A DNA stretch of 64,000 nt, from positions 62,001 through 126,000 of the forward strand of contig JARKQC010000360.1 in assembly GCA_029974985.1 (NCBI GenBank). Direction: 5' to 3'. Made by a program: the position numbers and the translations under genes. A model generated the notes under the pieces. The model saw only the letters and a list, made by a program, of their open reading frames with translations. It was not told the origin of the DNA and searched no databases. This document shows positions 8,837 through 17,983 of this stretch, piece after piece (the stretch's first letter is position 1; every line of letters starts with the position of its first letter). Source of the DNA: Bacteroidota bacterium (lineage in GTDB: Bacteria > Bacteroidota > Ignavibacteria > Kapaibacteriales > UBA2268).

Positions 8837-10216
8837 TTAATTTATTCCAAGCTCGGCAGATAATCGTTTAAAAGAATAAATGGGATTACCCATTGTGTCA
8901 ATATTAATTTCGCCGCGTAATTCGATTACTAATTTTTCGAGAATATTTTTAGTTTTCTCTTCATATTTTTTATCAATATGTGCAATACTCATTATTTCGG
9001 GCAATGTTATACTTTTTGTATGATTGCGAACAAAAGCTCCGACGAGTTTTTTCCTATAAATATCATTTTCTCTTTTAGCATTTTTTCTTTTTACATAAAA
9101 TATCCTAATTATTGGAATTATAAAAAATAATATTGAAAAAATTAAAGGGAAATAACCTAATCCAATAGTTAAAAATGGACTTACGATAAAATCAGTATTA
9201 ATAGGTTTTCCTAAATCATCGTATAAGGTAAGTTGAGCCGCACCTGAAAATAAATTAATTAAAACTATTGACATAATTAGATTAAAACTATTCATTCCAA
9301 TTATTGCGGCATTTCGACCACTTGTATTTCCCGTTAATTCATAAGGCGCCTCGACTTCATCTTCGTAGAATACAATTTGTCCACCTCGAAGTTCAGAGCT
9401 TTGTTTATTTAATAAATCATAAAACTCACCAACTAATACACCATTTGTATTAATATATAGTTCGCCACTAAATCTTGCAGCATATTCGGCTAGCCGAGAT
9501 TCTGCTTCGAAATAACTAACCCCAGTGAGAGCTACGATATGCCCAGCTGTAATTTTTCCATTATTTTTTCTAATAAATGCGGCGGCTTCTTTATGGTCTT
9601 CAAGTGGGTCATAGGGCGGTCTGTCTGGACCGAATACAAAACTAAAAACTGACTGAATAAACCCACGTCCGCGGTTAGGTTCGCTTTGATATTGTCTATA
9701 ACGATTGCCATATTGGTCTGCAGTATAATGATAGGGACGCATCCACATTGAAATAGTGAAAGCGTCCATCAATCCACGAAAAAGACCGCCAATAATTGGT
9801 CCAATATCAGGTCCGCGAGAGTCGTTATCATTACTTCTGCCTGCAAACATAAGTGCAAAGAGAATCAGGACAAAAATAACTGTATATGCAATAAGAACAA
9901 TGCCTATCGAAGCTTTGTATATAAATTTAAAAATTTTCCATAGTGCTTCGACAAAAACAAACATTAGTTCTTTTAAAGTCTTTTTACCTCTTTTAAAAAG
10001 TGGGTAATCGAATTTAAAAACAAGTTTGCCCGTATCGCTATCCATCGTTACTCTTGCTTTATATAATTCGATTAATCTTGCAAGTGCATCGTTAATTTGG
10101 TGCAAAGGATAGCCCGTCTCGGCAGATAAATCCTCGGGCGAAACTTTTCCTTTTGTTTTTTTTACTATTGATTCTAAGCTTGATACAATTTTTTGTTCTG
10201 ATTCTTGAGATTTCAT
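8837..10216 (-). CDS. Membrane protein with three winged-helix-like repeats
   Basis: 459 aa, not a family I can name. Three similar segments of about 60 residues recur at residues ~5-70 (KTKGKVSPEDLSAETGYPL), ~205-270 (NNGKITAGHIVALTGVSYFE) and ~390-455 (HTKSITLPEIMSIAHIDKKY). Each begins with a helix, continues with an 'x-I-T-x-x-x-I/L' turn-helix and ends with a hairpin of the form 'g-I-n-I-D-t-x-G-x-x-Y-x-F', as in winged-helix folds. Hydrophobic segments near 85-120 (KASIGIVLIAYTVIFVLILF), around 310-330 and around 350-378 are probable membrane spans. It is the last gene of the parAB operon, 27 nt behind a small secreted protein. A DNA- or protein-binding membrane adaptor is possible but unproven. 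Confidence 0.75.
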   Translation of the reverse strand: MKSQESEQKIVSSLESIVKKTKGKVSPEDLSAETGYPLHQINDALARLIELYKARVTMDSDTGKLVFKFDYPLFKRGKKTLKELMFVFVEALWKIFKFIYKASIGIVLIAYTVIFVLILFALMFAGRSNDNDSRGPDIGPIIGGLFRGLMDAFTISMWMRPYHYTADQYGNRYRQYQSEPNRGRGFIQSVFSFVFGPDRPPYDPLEDHKEAAAFIRKNNGKITAGHIVALTGVSYFEAESRLAEYAARFSGELYINTNGVLVGEFYDLLNKQSSELRGGQIVFYEDEVEAPYELTGNTSGRNAAIIGMNSFNLIMSIVLINLFSGAAQLTLYDDLGKPINTDFIVSPFLTIGLGYFPLIFSILFFIIPIIRIFYVKRKNAKRENDIYRKKLVGAFVRNHTKSITLPEIMSIAHIDKKYEEKTKNILEKLVIELRGEINIDTMGNPIYSFKRLSAELGIN

Positions 10217-10243
10217 CTTTTTAAGTTATATTAAAAAATAAAA

Positions 10244-10657
10244 TTATTTTTTCTCTTCGGGTTTTAATGCTTTTGCGGCTTCGGCGATGCCTTCGACGAA
10301 TCTTTTATATTTTTCTGCATCAGAGCCTACTAATTTCCCTCTTTCCATAAATTGCAACATATTATGTGCAATAGCTGTTGAAATTTCGAAAGTTACAGCA
10401 TTTGTCAGAGGAATATTTTCTTTTTGTATTTGTTCGATATATGGCTTAAGTGCATTTTTAACTTCGAGAAGTGCATCAACTTCGCTTGCTCTAAGCTCAA
10501 TTGAATTAAGCATATTGTAAGAAAAAACAAAATCAAGAGCAAAAACTTTTGGTTTGATTGTTTTTACCGTAGCTTCTTGATTTCCTTGAGCAAATACATT
10601 AAATATTGGTGATAAAGCTATCAATATCACAAACAGATAAATGATACTTCTTTTCAT
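10244..10657 (-). CDS. Small secreted protein of unknown function
   Basis: 137 aa. The N-terminus (MKRSIIYLFVILIALSPIF, then NVFAQG) is a clear signal peptide, with probable cleavage after FAQ or FA. The mature part is mostly helical and charged and ends in AAKALKPEEKK. I recognise no domain and see no cysteines that would suggest a lipoprotein or disulfides. It sits 24 nt behind the PorV/PorQ-like gene and 27 nt before the winged-helix membrane protein gene, so it is probably co-transcribed with both. A periplasmic role is inference from the signal peptide. Confidence 0.75.
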   Translation of the reverse strand: MKRSIIYLFVILIALSPIFNVFAQGNQEATVKTIKPKVFALDFVFSYNMLNSIELRASEVDALLEVKNALKPYIEQIQKENIPLTNAVTFEISTAIAHNMLQFMERGKLVGSDAEKYKRFVEGIAEAAKALKPEEKK

Positions 10658-10681
10658 ATTAAAATTTTCCTTATTTTATAA

Positions 10682-11641
10682 TTAATCTATTAATTTTTTT
10701 ATATTCATACTAATTGAAAAACGATGTAGATTAGAACTCGAGCCGTAGCGAGAGAAACCATAATCAAAATTATAATCATCAAAAACCAGCCCAACTCCAC
10801 CTGAAAATCCAGTAAGACCTTTATCAATTTCTGATGATGTAAGAGTTCTAATTTGATTATCATAACCTAATCTTAACTGGAATACTTTACCGAAATAAAA
10901 CTCTCCCCCCAAAGTAAAACTTTTGAATTTATCGAAGAAATTATCTGTATTATCAGCCAAATGATGAAAGGCAAAATTAAACAATAATGGCAATCCTCGA
11001 AGTCTATGATTAACACCAATACGCACATCTAAAGGTAGAGATTCGCTTTGATTAGAAATTTTACTTAATTGAGTGCCAGCATTTAAAACAGATAATCCAA
11101 TGTTTGTACGCCCATCTTTTAATTGATATAAAAGTCCAGCGTCAACAGCGAGTGCAGTAGTAGAAACCTGCTCAATTCCCGCATAAATATATTTTAGCGT
11201 TACCCCGTAATAAAAATTTGAATCAAGTTCGTTGGAGTATGTAAGCCCAAACGACAAATCATTAGCTCCGAAAGTTCTACCATCGCGATTTCCAAGCTTA
11301 TCTGCATAATCAAAACTACCATAGGAAGTAAATCCAATATTTGCCGCTACTTTGCCCGTACCTTCTAAATCGTGTACATAATTAATATTACCCGAATTAA
11401 TATCCAATACGTGTTTTAAAAAAGTAATTGAGGCTTGACGGTCTTCTACTGTTGATATCGAAGCAGGATTAAAGTAAACTGCAGTAGGGTCGTCAGTTAC
11501 AGTAGAAAATGCACCTGATAAAGCGGCCGCTCTCGCGCTTGATACGTATCTTAAAAAATTAAAAGGTGTATCAACAGCATAAGAATTGCTAATCGAAAGC
11601 AATACTATCGCATAAATTGAAATTATTCGTATAAGGTGCAT
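10682..11641 (-). CDS. PorV/PorQ-family outer-membrane beta-barrel protein
   Basis: 319 aa with a signal peptide ending near SNSYAVD. The early motif SSARAAALSGAFSTVTDDPT, followed by AVYFNPAS, is the signature of the PorV/PorQ/FadL-like barrel family of Bacteroidota. The rest alternates polar and aromatic residues, and the last residues (FSISMNIKKLID) fit barrel strands. PorV shuttles T9SS cargo and PorQ is linked to the attachment complex. I cannot tell which this is, or whether it is a generic paralogue. It lies 24 nt behind a thioesterase gene in the parAB operon. The Asp-box protein with a sorting domain at 3137-6148 would be a plausible T9SS client. Confidence 0.78.
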   Translation of the reverse strand: MHLIRIISIYAIVLLSISNSYAVDTPFNFLRYVSSARAAALSGAFSTVTDDPTAVYFNPASISTVEDRQASITFLKHVLDINSGNINYVHDLEGTGKVAANIGFTSYGSFDYADKLGNRDGRTFGANDLSFGLTYSNELDSNFYYGVTLKYIYAGIEQVSTTALAVDAGLLYQLKDGRTNIGLSVLNAGTQLSKISNQSESLPLDVRIGVNHRLRGLPLLFNFAFHHLADNTDNFFDKFKSFTLGGEFYFGKVFQLRLGYDNQIRTLTSSEIDKGLTGFSGGVGLVFDDYNFDYGFSRYGSSSNLHRFSISMNIKKLID

Positions 11642-11665
11642 ACTATATTTGCCTATTTTAATATA

Positions 11666-12079
11666 CTAAACAATAATTGACGATAAAGTATTTAAAAAAA
11701 TTTGTGGTGGCTTTACTACTTTCCTTGTATCACGCGTTACAAATAAATGCGTTGTATAACCTTGAGAAATAAGCTCGCCTTCTCGTAAAATTTCATAATC
11801 AAATTTTATTAATCCGCCACCAGAATAATTTAAAGTAGTTCTTATTTCGAGATAATCATCATAATAAGCGGGCGATAAATATCGCACGTAAGAATCACGA
11901 AGTGGTAATAAATATCCCGCGTCCTCTAAGTCTTTATATTTTAATCCATAATGCCGCATAATCTCGGTACGTCCAACCTCGAAAAATGCTAAATAATTAC
12001 CATTGTATAAATAGCCCATTCTATCAGTATCTGCGTAACGAACTCGTAAAAAACTCGAATAGACAATATTAATTTCCAT
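11666..12079 (-). CDS. Acyl-CoA thioesterase, 4HBT hot-dog fold (YbgC/FadM-like)
   Basis: 137 aa, normal for single-domain hot-dog thioesterases. The conserved start RVRYADTDRMGYLYNGNYLAFFEVGR contains the catalytic Asp (ADTDRMG) and the 'Y-N-x-x-Y/F-F-x-x-x-R' helix of the 4-hydroxybenzoyl-CoA thioesterase/YbgC family. The expected reaction is hydrolysis of acyl-CoA or acyl-carrier thioesters. Its start codon shares one base with the parB stop (TAATG), so translational coupling is likely. Substrate cannot be inferred from sequence. Confidence 0.88.
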   Translation of the reverse strand: MEINIVYSSFLRVRYADTDRMGYLYNGNYLAFFEVGRTEIMRHYGLKYKDLEDAGYLLPLRDSYVRYLSPAYYDDYLEIRTTLNYSGGGLIKFDYEILREGELISQGYTTHLFVTRDTRKVVKPPQIFLNTLSSIIV

Positions 12080-13035
12080 TATGATATTCTCTCTTCGACT
12101 ATCTCAAATAGTTCGATTAATCTTTCTAAATCGTCTGCTGAATAAAACTCAAATTCTAATGTTCCGCTTTCTTTTGTTTTCGGTGATATTCTTACTTGCG
12201 TTCCGAAAACTTGTCTTAATTTATTTGCTTTTTCTTCTAAAACTGCTCTTACTTCAGGGCTAATAATTTCTTTTTTACTAATAGATTTTAATTTTTTATC
12301 ATCTAAAATTTTCCCTGTTTCAATCTGCTTAACAAGCTGTTCGGTATCTCGAACAGAAAGTTTTTTCTCAAAAATTTCATTTCCCGCCCAAATCATTTTT
12401 GCTACATCACTTAATCCGAGTAATGCGCGTGCATGCCCAACGGATAATTCTTTTGACCTAACAGATTCTTGCAAACTTTCGGGTAATTTTAATAATCTTA
12501 AAAAATTTGTTACTGTTGTTCTATCTTTTCCTACTCTATCAGCAATTTGTTCTTGTGTATAATTATGTTCCTCAATAAGACGTTTATAACCGTGTGCAGT
12601 TTCAATTGGGTTTAAATTTTCTCTTTGAATATTTTCAATCAAAGAAAGTTCGAGCATTTCGAGTGGAGTATTTACATCTAAAATATATGCCGGTATTTTT
12701 TCTAAACCCGCTTCTGTGGAGGCTCTTAACCTTCTTTCACCAGAAATTAATTCATATCCATTTATAGATTTTCTAACGGTAATTGGAGATATTACACCGT
12801 GCTTCAAAATAGAATTTTTCAATCCTTCGAGTGCTTCCAAATCGAAATCTTGACGCGGTTGATATGGATTAATCCTAATTTTTGAGATTTCTATTAATCC
12901 AATAAATCCATTATCTTCATTATTATCTGAGTCCTTGCTCATTGTAAATCCCTTTTCGGTGCTAAATTCCACCGAAGGAATTAAAGCACCTAAACCTTTA
13001 CCCAGACCCGTCTTAATTTTTGTTGATTTTCCCAT
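12079..13035 (-). CDS. parB: Chromosome-partitioning protein ParB
   Basis: 318 aa. It contains the N-terminal ParA-contacting motif GLGKGLGALIP, the ParB/Srx CTP-binding domain with GERRLRAS, the segment ENIQRENLNPIETAHGYKRL, and a helix-turn-helix (YTQEQIADRVGKDRTTVTNFLRLL) that would bind parS. The C-terminal dimerisation region ends LEFEFYSADDLERLIELF. ParB loads at parS and spreads on DNA; with ParA it segregates the origin region. Its ATG shares one base with the parA stop. I found no convincing parS in the window. Confidence 0.95.
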   Translation of the reverse strand: MGKSTKIKTGLGKGLGALIPSVEFSTEKGFTMSKDSDNNEDNGFIGLIEISKIRINPYQPRQDFDLEALEGLKNSILKHGVISPITVRKSINGYELISGERRLRASTEAGLEKIPAYILDVNTPLEMLELSLIENIQRENLNPIETAHGYKRLIEEHNYTQEQIADRVGKDRTTVTNFLRLLKLPESLQESVRSKELSVGHARALLGLSDVAKMIWAGNEIFEKKLSVRDTEQLVKQIETGKILDDKKLKSISKKEIISPEVRAVLEEKANKLRQVFGTQVRISPKTKESGTLEFEFYSADDLERLIELFEIVEERIS

Positions 13036-13814
13036 TATTTCTTGAGTAAACTCCTATTATTTTCGATAAGCTCTTTAGCTAATTCCAAATAGTTTTGCGA
13101 ACCCGTACATAAAGCGTCGTATAAAATTACGGGTTTGCCGTGGCTTGGTGCTTCGGACAATCTAACATTTCGTGCTATTATAGTATCAAAAACTTTGTTC
13201 CCAAAATGATGTTTAACTTCTTCAACAACTTGATTCGATAATCTTAAGCGTGAATCGAACATTGTTAGTAAAACACCCTCGATTTCGAGTTCGTGATTTA
13301 ATTGAAACTGTACTATCGAAATAGTATTTAATAATTGCCCTAAACCCTCGAGTGCATAATATTCGCATTGTACGGGTATTAGCACCGAGTCTGATGCAGA
13401 CAATGAATTAAGTGTAAGTAGCCCCAGTGATGGCGGACAATCAATGATAATAAAATCATAATCATCTCGAATATCATCTAAAACTTTTTTCAGAATAAGT
13501 TCGCGATGCTTGATACTAACCATTTCGATTTCTGCACCGACAAGATTTATATGTGATGGTACAAGAGATAAAAACGGCATTTCTGTTTTTACAACGGTAT
13601 CCTTAATTTTTTGCTTTCCAACTAATACTTCGTAAATGGTTTTGTCCGAGCGTTTCGAATCAATTCCTAAACCCGCAGAAGTATTTGCTTGAGGGTCAAT
13701 ATCAATTAATAATACATCATATTCAGAAGCAGCAAGCGAAGCCGCTAAATTAATCGAGGTAGTTGTTTTGCCTACGCCACCTTTTTGATTTGCTATCGAA
13801 ATTACTTTGCCCAT
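13035..13814 (-). CDS. parA: Chromosome-partitioning ATPase ParA (Soj)
   Basis: 259 aa. A deviant Walker A motif (KGGVGKTT near residue 11) and [20 protein letters not shown] mark the ParA/MinD ATPase family. Walker B-like motifs [12 protein letters not shown] and [18 protein letters not shown] follow. As in chromosomal Soj proteins there is no N-terminal HTH. It forms ATP-dependent dimers on the nucleoid and is stimulated by ParB. It lies 20 nt behind the NUDIX gene and overlaps parB by one base, forming the core of a seven-gene operon. Confidence 0.96.
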   Translation of the reverse strand: MGKVISIANQKGGVGKTTTSINLAASLAASEYDVLLIDIDPQANTSAGLGIDSKRSDKTIYEVLVGKQKIKDTVVKTEMPFLSLVPSHINLVGAEIEMVSIKHRELILKKVLDDIRDDYDFIIIDCPPSLGLLTLNSLSASDSVLIPVQCEYYALEGLGQLLNTISIVQFQLNHELEIEGVLLTMFDSRLRLSNQVVEEVKHHFGNKVFDTIIARNVRLSEAPSHGKPVILYDALCTGSQNYLELAKELIENNRSLLKK

Positions 13815-13834
13815 TAATCACACTTCGAAATTAT

Positions 13835-14377
13835 TTATTCATCTTTTAAAAAAAAGAAGAAAAAAGCATTTAAAATAATGGCATGATTAATTATTCCAAT
13901 TTTAATCATACCTTTTATATCATCTATTGAAAATTCTTTTATATTTATCAATTCGTTAGAATCTAAATTTTGTTCGTATTTTTTTGTACAGTTTGCCCAC
14001 ACAAAACTTGTACATTTATTATTCATAAATGCAGGATTTGGCAATACTTCGCCTATTTTTATTGGCTCGTTTTCGCCTTCGTAACCTGTTTCTTCCCTGC
14101 ACTCCCGCATTGCGGCAATAGCAAAATCCTCATCTTTTTCCACCATTCCGCCGGGTAATTCGTAAGTAATACTATCAGTACCATGTCGGTATTGCTCTAC
14201 CATTACTATTTTACCTTCTTTTGTAATTGGTATAATATTTACCCAATCTGGCGAATCTAATGTTACAAATTCAGAAATTAATCCGTTCGAGGGATTTTTC
14301 CTTTTTTTATATCTAACATTAAAAATTTTTAGATTTTCGACAAATCTATCTTCTAATGTTTCCCATTTAACAATCAA
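13835..14377 (-). CDS. NUDIX hydrolase, ADP-ribose pyrophosphatase-like
   Basis: 180 aa. A complete Nudix box of the form G-x5-E-x7-REUxEExGU is present: GMVEKDE, then DFAIAAM, then RECREETGY. The preceding VMVEQYRHGTDSITYELPGG is typical of ADP-ribose pyrophosphatase-type Nudix enzymes, which hydrolyse nucleoside-diphosphate derivatives. The C-terminus ends HAIILNAFFFFFLKDE, with an unusual run of five Phe. It is the first gene of the parAB operon. Substrate assignment to ADP-ribose is by similarity only. Confidence 0.88.
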   Translation of the reverse strand: MIVKWETLEDRFVENLKIFNVRYKKRKNPSNGLISEFVTLDSPDWVNIIPITKEGKIVMVEQYRHGTDSITYELPGGMVEKDEDFAIAAMRECREETGYEGENEPIKIGEVLPNPAFMNNKCTSFVWANCTKKYEQNLDSNELINIKEFSIDDIKGMIKIGIINHAIILNAFFFFFLKDE

Positions 14378-14492
14378 TCTTTTCTTAATCTTATGAGTAA
14401 AACAGAATTACAAAAATAACATTTTTACTTTGAATAATTGTAAGATTTATATTTTTATTAGTAATTGAATAAATCTAATAATTTCAATAATT

Positions 14493-15887
14493 TTAGACAA
14501 CCTCGCCAAACAAAGTAGCAGACGAGGATTTAGTAATTCTACATTTAACTAAATCGCCCATAACATATTTTCCATCAGAATTATCAAAAATTACTACTTT
14601 ATTTGTATCACTTCTGCCCTGCCATTCATTAATATTTTTCTTACTTGTTCCTTCTACAAGCACTTCGTGAATATTCCCAATTTCATTTTTATTAATTTCG
14701 CTTGCAATTTGATTTTGTATATCAATAATTTCAGAAAGACGCCTCTTTTTAGTTTCTACGGGGACGTCGTCTGTCATCATATATGATTTTGTTTTAGAAC
14801 GTGGAGAATAATTAAACATATATGCACCGTCATAACGCACTTCTTTCATTAAATCGAGTGTCATTTTATGGTCTTCTTCACTCTCAGTCGGAAATCCCGA
14901 AATTATATCTGTTGAAAGTGCTACATTCGGAATTAATTCCTTAATTTTCCTAATCCTCTCTAAATAATGCTCTACTGAATAATGTCTATTCATCAACTCG
15001 AGAATTCTATTCGAGCCAGATTGAACGGGCAAATGAATATAATTACATATATTTTTGTGTTTTGCCATAGTTTCAATAAGCTCATCAGTCATATCGTAAG
15101 GGTGCGAAGTTGTATATCTTATTCGCATTTGAGGCACTAAAATTGCAATTTCATCAAGTAGTTTTGCAAAATCCTTTTTTGCCTCCATATCAATATAACT
15201 ATTTACATTCTGACCAAGCAAAGTAAGCTCTTTAAAACCCTCTTTCCAAAGTTCATTTACTTCTTTTAAAACTGCAGAAAATGGTTTAGAACGCTCCCTT
15301 CCTCTTGTATATGGAACAACGCAATATGTACAAAATTTATCACAACCGCGAGTAATTGAAAGCCAAGCACTAACACCCTCAGTCCGTAACGGAATAATAT
15401 CATCATAAGTTTCGACACGACTTAGCTTTACGGCAATGCCCTCTTCCCCTTTGAAAGCCTGTTCGAGTAATTCGGGCATTTTTCGATATTCATCGGGCCC
15501 CACAACGATACTTACTAAATCCTGTTTACCAATTAATTTTCCTCGAAGTCTTTCAGCCATACAGCCAAGGATTCCGACAATTAATTTAGATTTTTTCTTT
15601 TTATAATATCTTAAATGCTGTAATCTTTTATCAATTTTTTGCTCTGCATTATCACGCACCGAGCAGGTATTTAATAATATAACGTCGGAATTTTCAATTT
15701 TATCAGTTATTCCATAACCACTTTTTTGCAGGATTCCCGCTACAATTTCGGAATCATTTACGTTCATTTGGCAACCATAGGTCTCAATATAAACGTTTTT
15801 TCCATTAGTTGATCTATAATTATTCTTAGTTAGCACATTTATATCTTCTGTTGTGTCATTGCTAAGTATTGGTATGTCTAATTGCAT
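14493..15887 (-). CDS. miaB: tRNA-2-methylthio-N6-isopentenyladenosine synthase
   Basis: 464 aa. A radical SAM methylthiotransferase acting on i6A37 in tRNAs. The N-terminal domain has its three cluster cysteines at C39 (ETYGCQMN), C75 (LLNTCSVRDNAEQK) and C109 (LGCMAERL). The radical SAM motif CDKFCTYCVVPYTRGRERS follows (CxxxCxxC). A C-terminal TRAM domain runs from about 400 (GEVLVEGTSKKNINEWQGRS). SVRDNAEQK and TRGRERS favour MiaB over MtaB or RimO. It stands 115 nt upstream of the NUDIX gene on the same strand and may have its own promoter. Confidence 0.95.
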   Translation of the reverse strand: MQLDIPILSNDTTEDINVLTKNNYRSTNGKNVYIETYGCQMNVNDSEIVAGILQKSGYGITDKIENSDVILLNTCSVRDNAEQKIDKRLQHLRYYKKKKSKLIVGILGCMAERLRGKLIGKQDLVSIVVGPDEYRKMPELLEQAFKGEEGIAVKLSRVETYDDIIPLRTEGVSAWLSITRGCDKFCTYCVVPYTRGRERSKPFSAVLKEVNELWKEGFKELTLLGQNVNSYIDMEAKKDFAKLLDEIAILVPQMRIRYTTSHPYDMTDELIETMAKHKNICNYIHLPVQSGSNRILELMNRHYSVEHYLERIRKIKELIPNVALSTDIISGFPTESEEDHKMTLDLMKEVRYDGAYMFNYSPRSKTKSYMMTDDVPVETKKRRLSEIIDIQNQIASEINKNEIGNIHEVLVEGTSKKNINEWQGRSDTNKVVIFDNSDGKYVMGDLVKCRITKSSSATLFGEVV

Positions 15888-16351
15888 TTTTTGAATAATA
15901 TTTATAATTTATAATAACAAGAAATAAACGAAAATATTAATATTTACTTGTAAAATTATTTGAATTATTATTATTTACTTTTTTACTATTAATTTTTAAA
16001 AAAATTAGTTTAAAACTATTCCAAGCAAAACGTCCCTTCGACTACGCTCAGGGTACGATTAAATAATTATTTTGATAATAAATAAATTATTTAAGGATTA
16101 GTTTCCCCATTTTTGATACAAGCAAAATAATAAATTAAAGAGTAATTTTTGTTATAAATTTTTCTTTTTATGCTACTTATTTTCTTTTTGTTAATAACTC
16201 AAATATATATATTAATTTCAAATAATATCTAATAACTTAATTTTTAATATATTTTTTGTACTTTTGTAATATATTAACATATAAGTTTGATTATTGAAAT
16301 AATGTTATTTATTTTGTTAATAATTTTTATAATAAATTTTGGAGTCCTAAA
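15888..16351. other. Intergenic region between miaB and the haem lipoprotein gene
   Basis: 464 bases, A+T-rich, between divergent genes. It holds one conspicuously G+C-richer element at 16031-16057 (listed separately). Otherwise I see only A/T tracts. Promoters for both flanking genes must lie here, but none can be placed with confidence. A GGAG at 16341-16344 belongs to the downstream gene. Confidence 0.4.
16031..16057. repeat. CCCTTCGACTACGCTCAGGG intergenic element
   Basis: The core (16034-16053) has complementary ends CCCT and AGGG, and the pairing extends outward as CGT/ACG with a bulge. The inner part is not self-complementary. It is much richer in G+C than the flanks. Similar CCTGAGCGTAGTCGAAGG-type elements recur between genes in many bacterial genomes (from memory). 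Only one copy is in this window. Confidence 0.6.
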
Positions 16352-16963
16352 TTGAAGACTTATTCAAAAATTCTTACTTTAATTATCTTGATAAGCTTAT
16401 TTTCTTGTGGTGAAAATCAAGAAATAAAAGATAACAATTCTGCAAAATCTGATAATAAACTAAATAAGTACTTAGAGCAAGGACAAAAAATATCAGATAT
16501 TTACTTTAATACAATTAGAACTCATTTGATTGAAAAAATGTCTTCTAACGAAATTTCGGGAGCTGTCGAATACTGTAATGAAAACGCTTATAAATTGACT
16601 GATTCTTTGAATAAAGAATTTAATGTATATGTAAAACGTACTTCTTTAAAATTAAGAAATCCAAATAATGCACCTAACGAACGTGAAACCGATATACTAA
16701 ATTATTATGAGCAATTACTTGCAAAAGGGGAGAAATTAAATGATAGTATTATAAGGTTAAGCGATACTAAATATTGGTATGTAAAACCAATATTTGCTCA
16801 GGGTTTGTGCCAGAACTGTCATGGTAATGTCGGTTCGACGATTTCAGAGAAAAACTATGAAGTTATCAAGAAATTATATCCAAAAGATGAAGCTATAAAT
16901 TTAAAACAAGGTGATTTACGCGGCATTTGGAGTATAGAAATGGAAGAAAAAACTGATAAATAA
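16352..16963 (+). CDS. DUF3365/Tll0287-like haem-binding lipoprotein
   Basis: 203 aa. The start is TTG, supported by a GGAG 7 nt upstream. A lipobox (LISLFSC, then GEN) predicts a lipoprotein. The fold resembles DUF3365 (Tll0287-like) domains: helical segments containing SGAVEYCNENAY and YVKRTSLKLRNPNNAPNERE, then a single CxxCH haem-attachment motif (CQNCHG) near residue 152, and a final GDLRGIWSIEM strand. This suggests a c-type haem redox or gas sensor anchored on the periplasmic side. No signalling domain is attached. It is flanked by an unrelated lipoprotein gene on the same strand, 182 nt away. Confidence 0.82.
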   Translation: MKTYSKILTLIILISLFSCGENQEIKDNNSAKSDNKLNKYLEQGQKISDIYFNTIRTHLIEKMSSNEISGAVEYCNENAYKLTDSLNKEFNVYVKRTSLKLRNPNNAPNERETDILNYYEQLLAKGEKLNDSIIRLSDTKYWYVKPIFAQGLCQNCHGNVGSTISEKNYEVIKKLYPKDEAINLKQGDLRGIWSIEMEEKTDK

Positions 16964-17145
16964 TTTTTTTTATTATTAAATAAATGGATTTCTTAAAATT
17001 TTACTTTAAGAAATCTATTTTTATTTTTACTAATTCTAATTAAAAATGATTACTAAATAAAATTAAAATTTATTAGCAAATAAAAATATTATAATAGCGT
17101 TTTAAAGTAAAATTTATATTTATACAATTTATTGGAGTTTTTAAA

Positions 17146-17922
17146 ATGAGAAAATATATATTATTATTTTTATCATTAATTATTGGTTCATTTATTATAA
17201 ATTCGTGTTCTGATAATTCAACTAATAATAATAATCCAGAAAAGAAAGATTATTTCCCTTCAAGTAACGGAAATTTTTGGATTTATAAGCATGACTACTA
17301 TAAAGATGATAATCTTGTTAATGATATTGACTCTATCATTATCGTTGGAAAAGAAAATATTAAAGGGAATAATGCTGATAAATATTCTGTTTATACAAAA
17401 GGTGAACTTGCTGAAAACTACTATCGTTATAGTGATGGTTCTAAATTATATGCTCTTCCTTCTGAATTAATTCCAAATGATTTAATAGCACTTATTCCAA
17501 GCGAAGTTTTACCACAAGATTGGGTAGTATTAGCTGATAATGATAATTCTCTATGGGAAATATTTCAGTTCGATGTAAAAGATATTCCTCTAAATTTATC
17601 AGGTCTTGGTGCGGCAACTTTAAATGGAGTAATTAAATTACAAGGTAAAAAAACAAATACTTCAACTCTTACAATAGATGGCAAGAATATTAAAACACAG
17701 AATTTTGAGATAATTATTAGTTATGAAGGTAAAGTTACTTTGGGTGCGATAAGTAACCCGCTTAATTTCAACGTAACTACTAAATATTATTATGGCGAAA
17801 ATGTTGGATTAGTTCAAACTGAAACTGAAAAACAAGATATTAGTATTTCGGGAATAAAGTTATATACAATTCAATCAAATCATAGATTATTACAAAAATA
17901 TAATATAATCACTACAAAATAA
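17146..17922 (+). CDS. Hypothetical lipoprotein
   Basis: 258 aa. The signal sequence ends in a lipobox (FIINSC, then SDN), followed by an Asn-rich linker. The segment YFPSSNGNFWIYKHDYY matches a common start of Bacteroidota lipoproteins ('yfPl..Gn.W.Y'). The rest is predicted beta-rich, with repeated T-x-x-I/V-x-G turns and a C-terminal YYYGENVGLVQTETEKQ segment. A GGAG lies before the ATG. Function unknown; outer-membrane location is inferred from the lipobox. Confidence 0.78.
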   Translation: MRKYILLFLSLIIGSFIINSCSDNSTNNNNPEKKDYFPSSNGNFWIYKHDYYKDDNLVNDIDSIIIVGKENIKGNNADKYSVYTKGELAENYYRYSDGSKLYALPSELIPNDLIALIPSEVLPQDWVVLADNDNSLWEIFQFDVKDIPLNLSGLGAATLNGVIKLQGKKTNTSTLTIDGKNIKTQNFEIIISYEGKVTLGAISNPLNFNVTTKYYYGENVGLVQTETEKQDISISGIKLYTIQSNHRLLQKYNIITTK

Positions 17923-17944
17923 TATTATAATTTTTATTGCAAAT

Positions 17945-17983
17945 AAGAGCTGTAAAAATTAAATTTTATGGCTCTTTTTTTAT
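17945..17983. terminator. Terminator hairpin between convergent genes
   Basis: AAGAGC (17945-17950) pairs with GCTCTT (17971-17976). The stem continues through two G:T pairs into TAAAA/TTTTA, and the right arm runs into a T-tract on the plus strand. It terminates the lipoprotein gene ending at 17922 and overlaps the 3' end of the convergent PAP2 gene. Confidence 0.8.
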
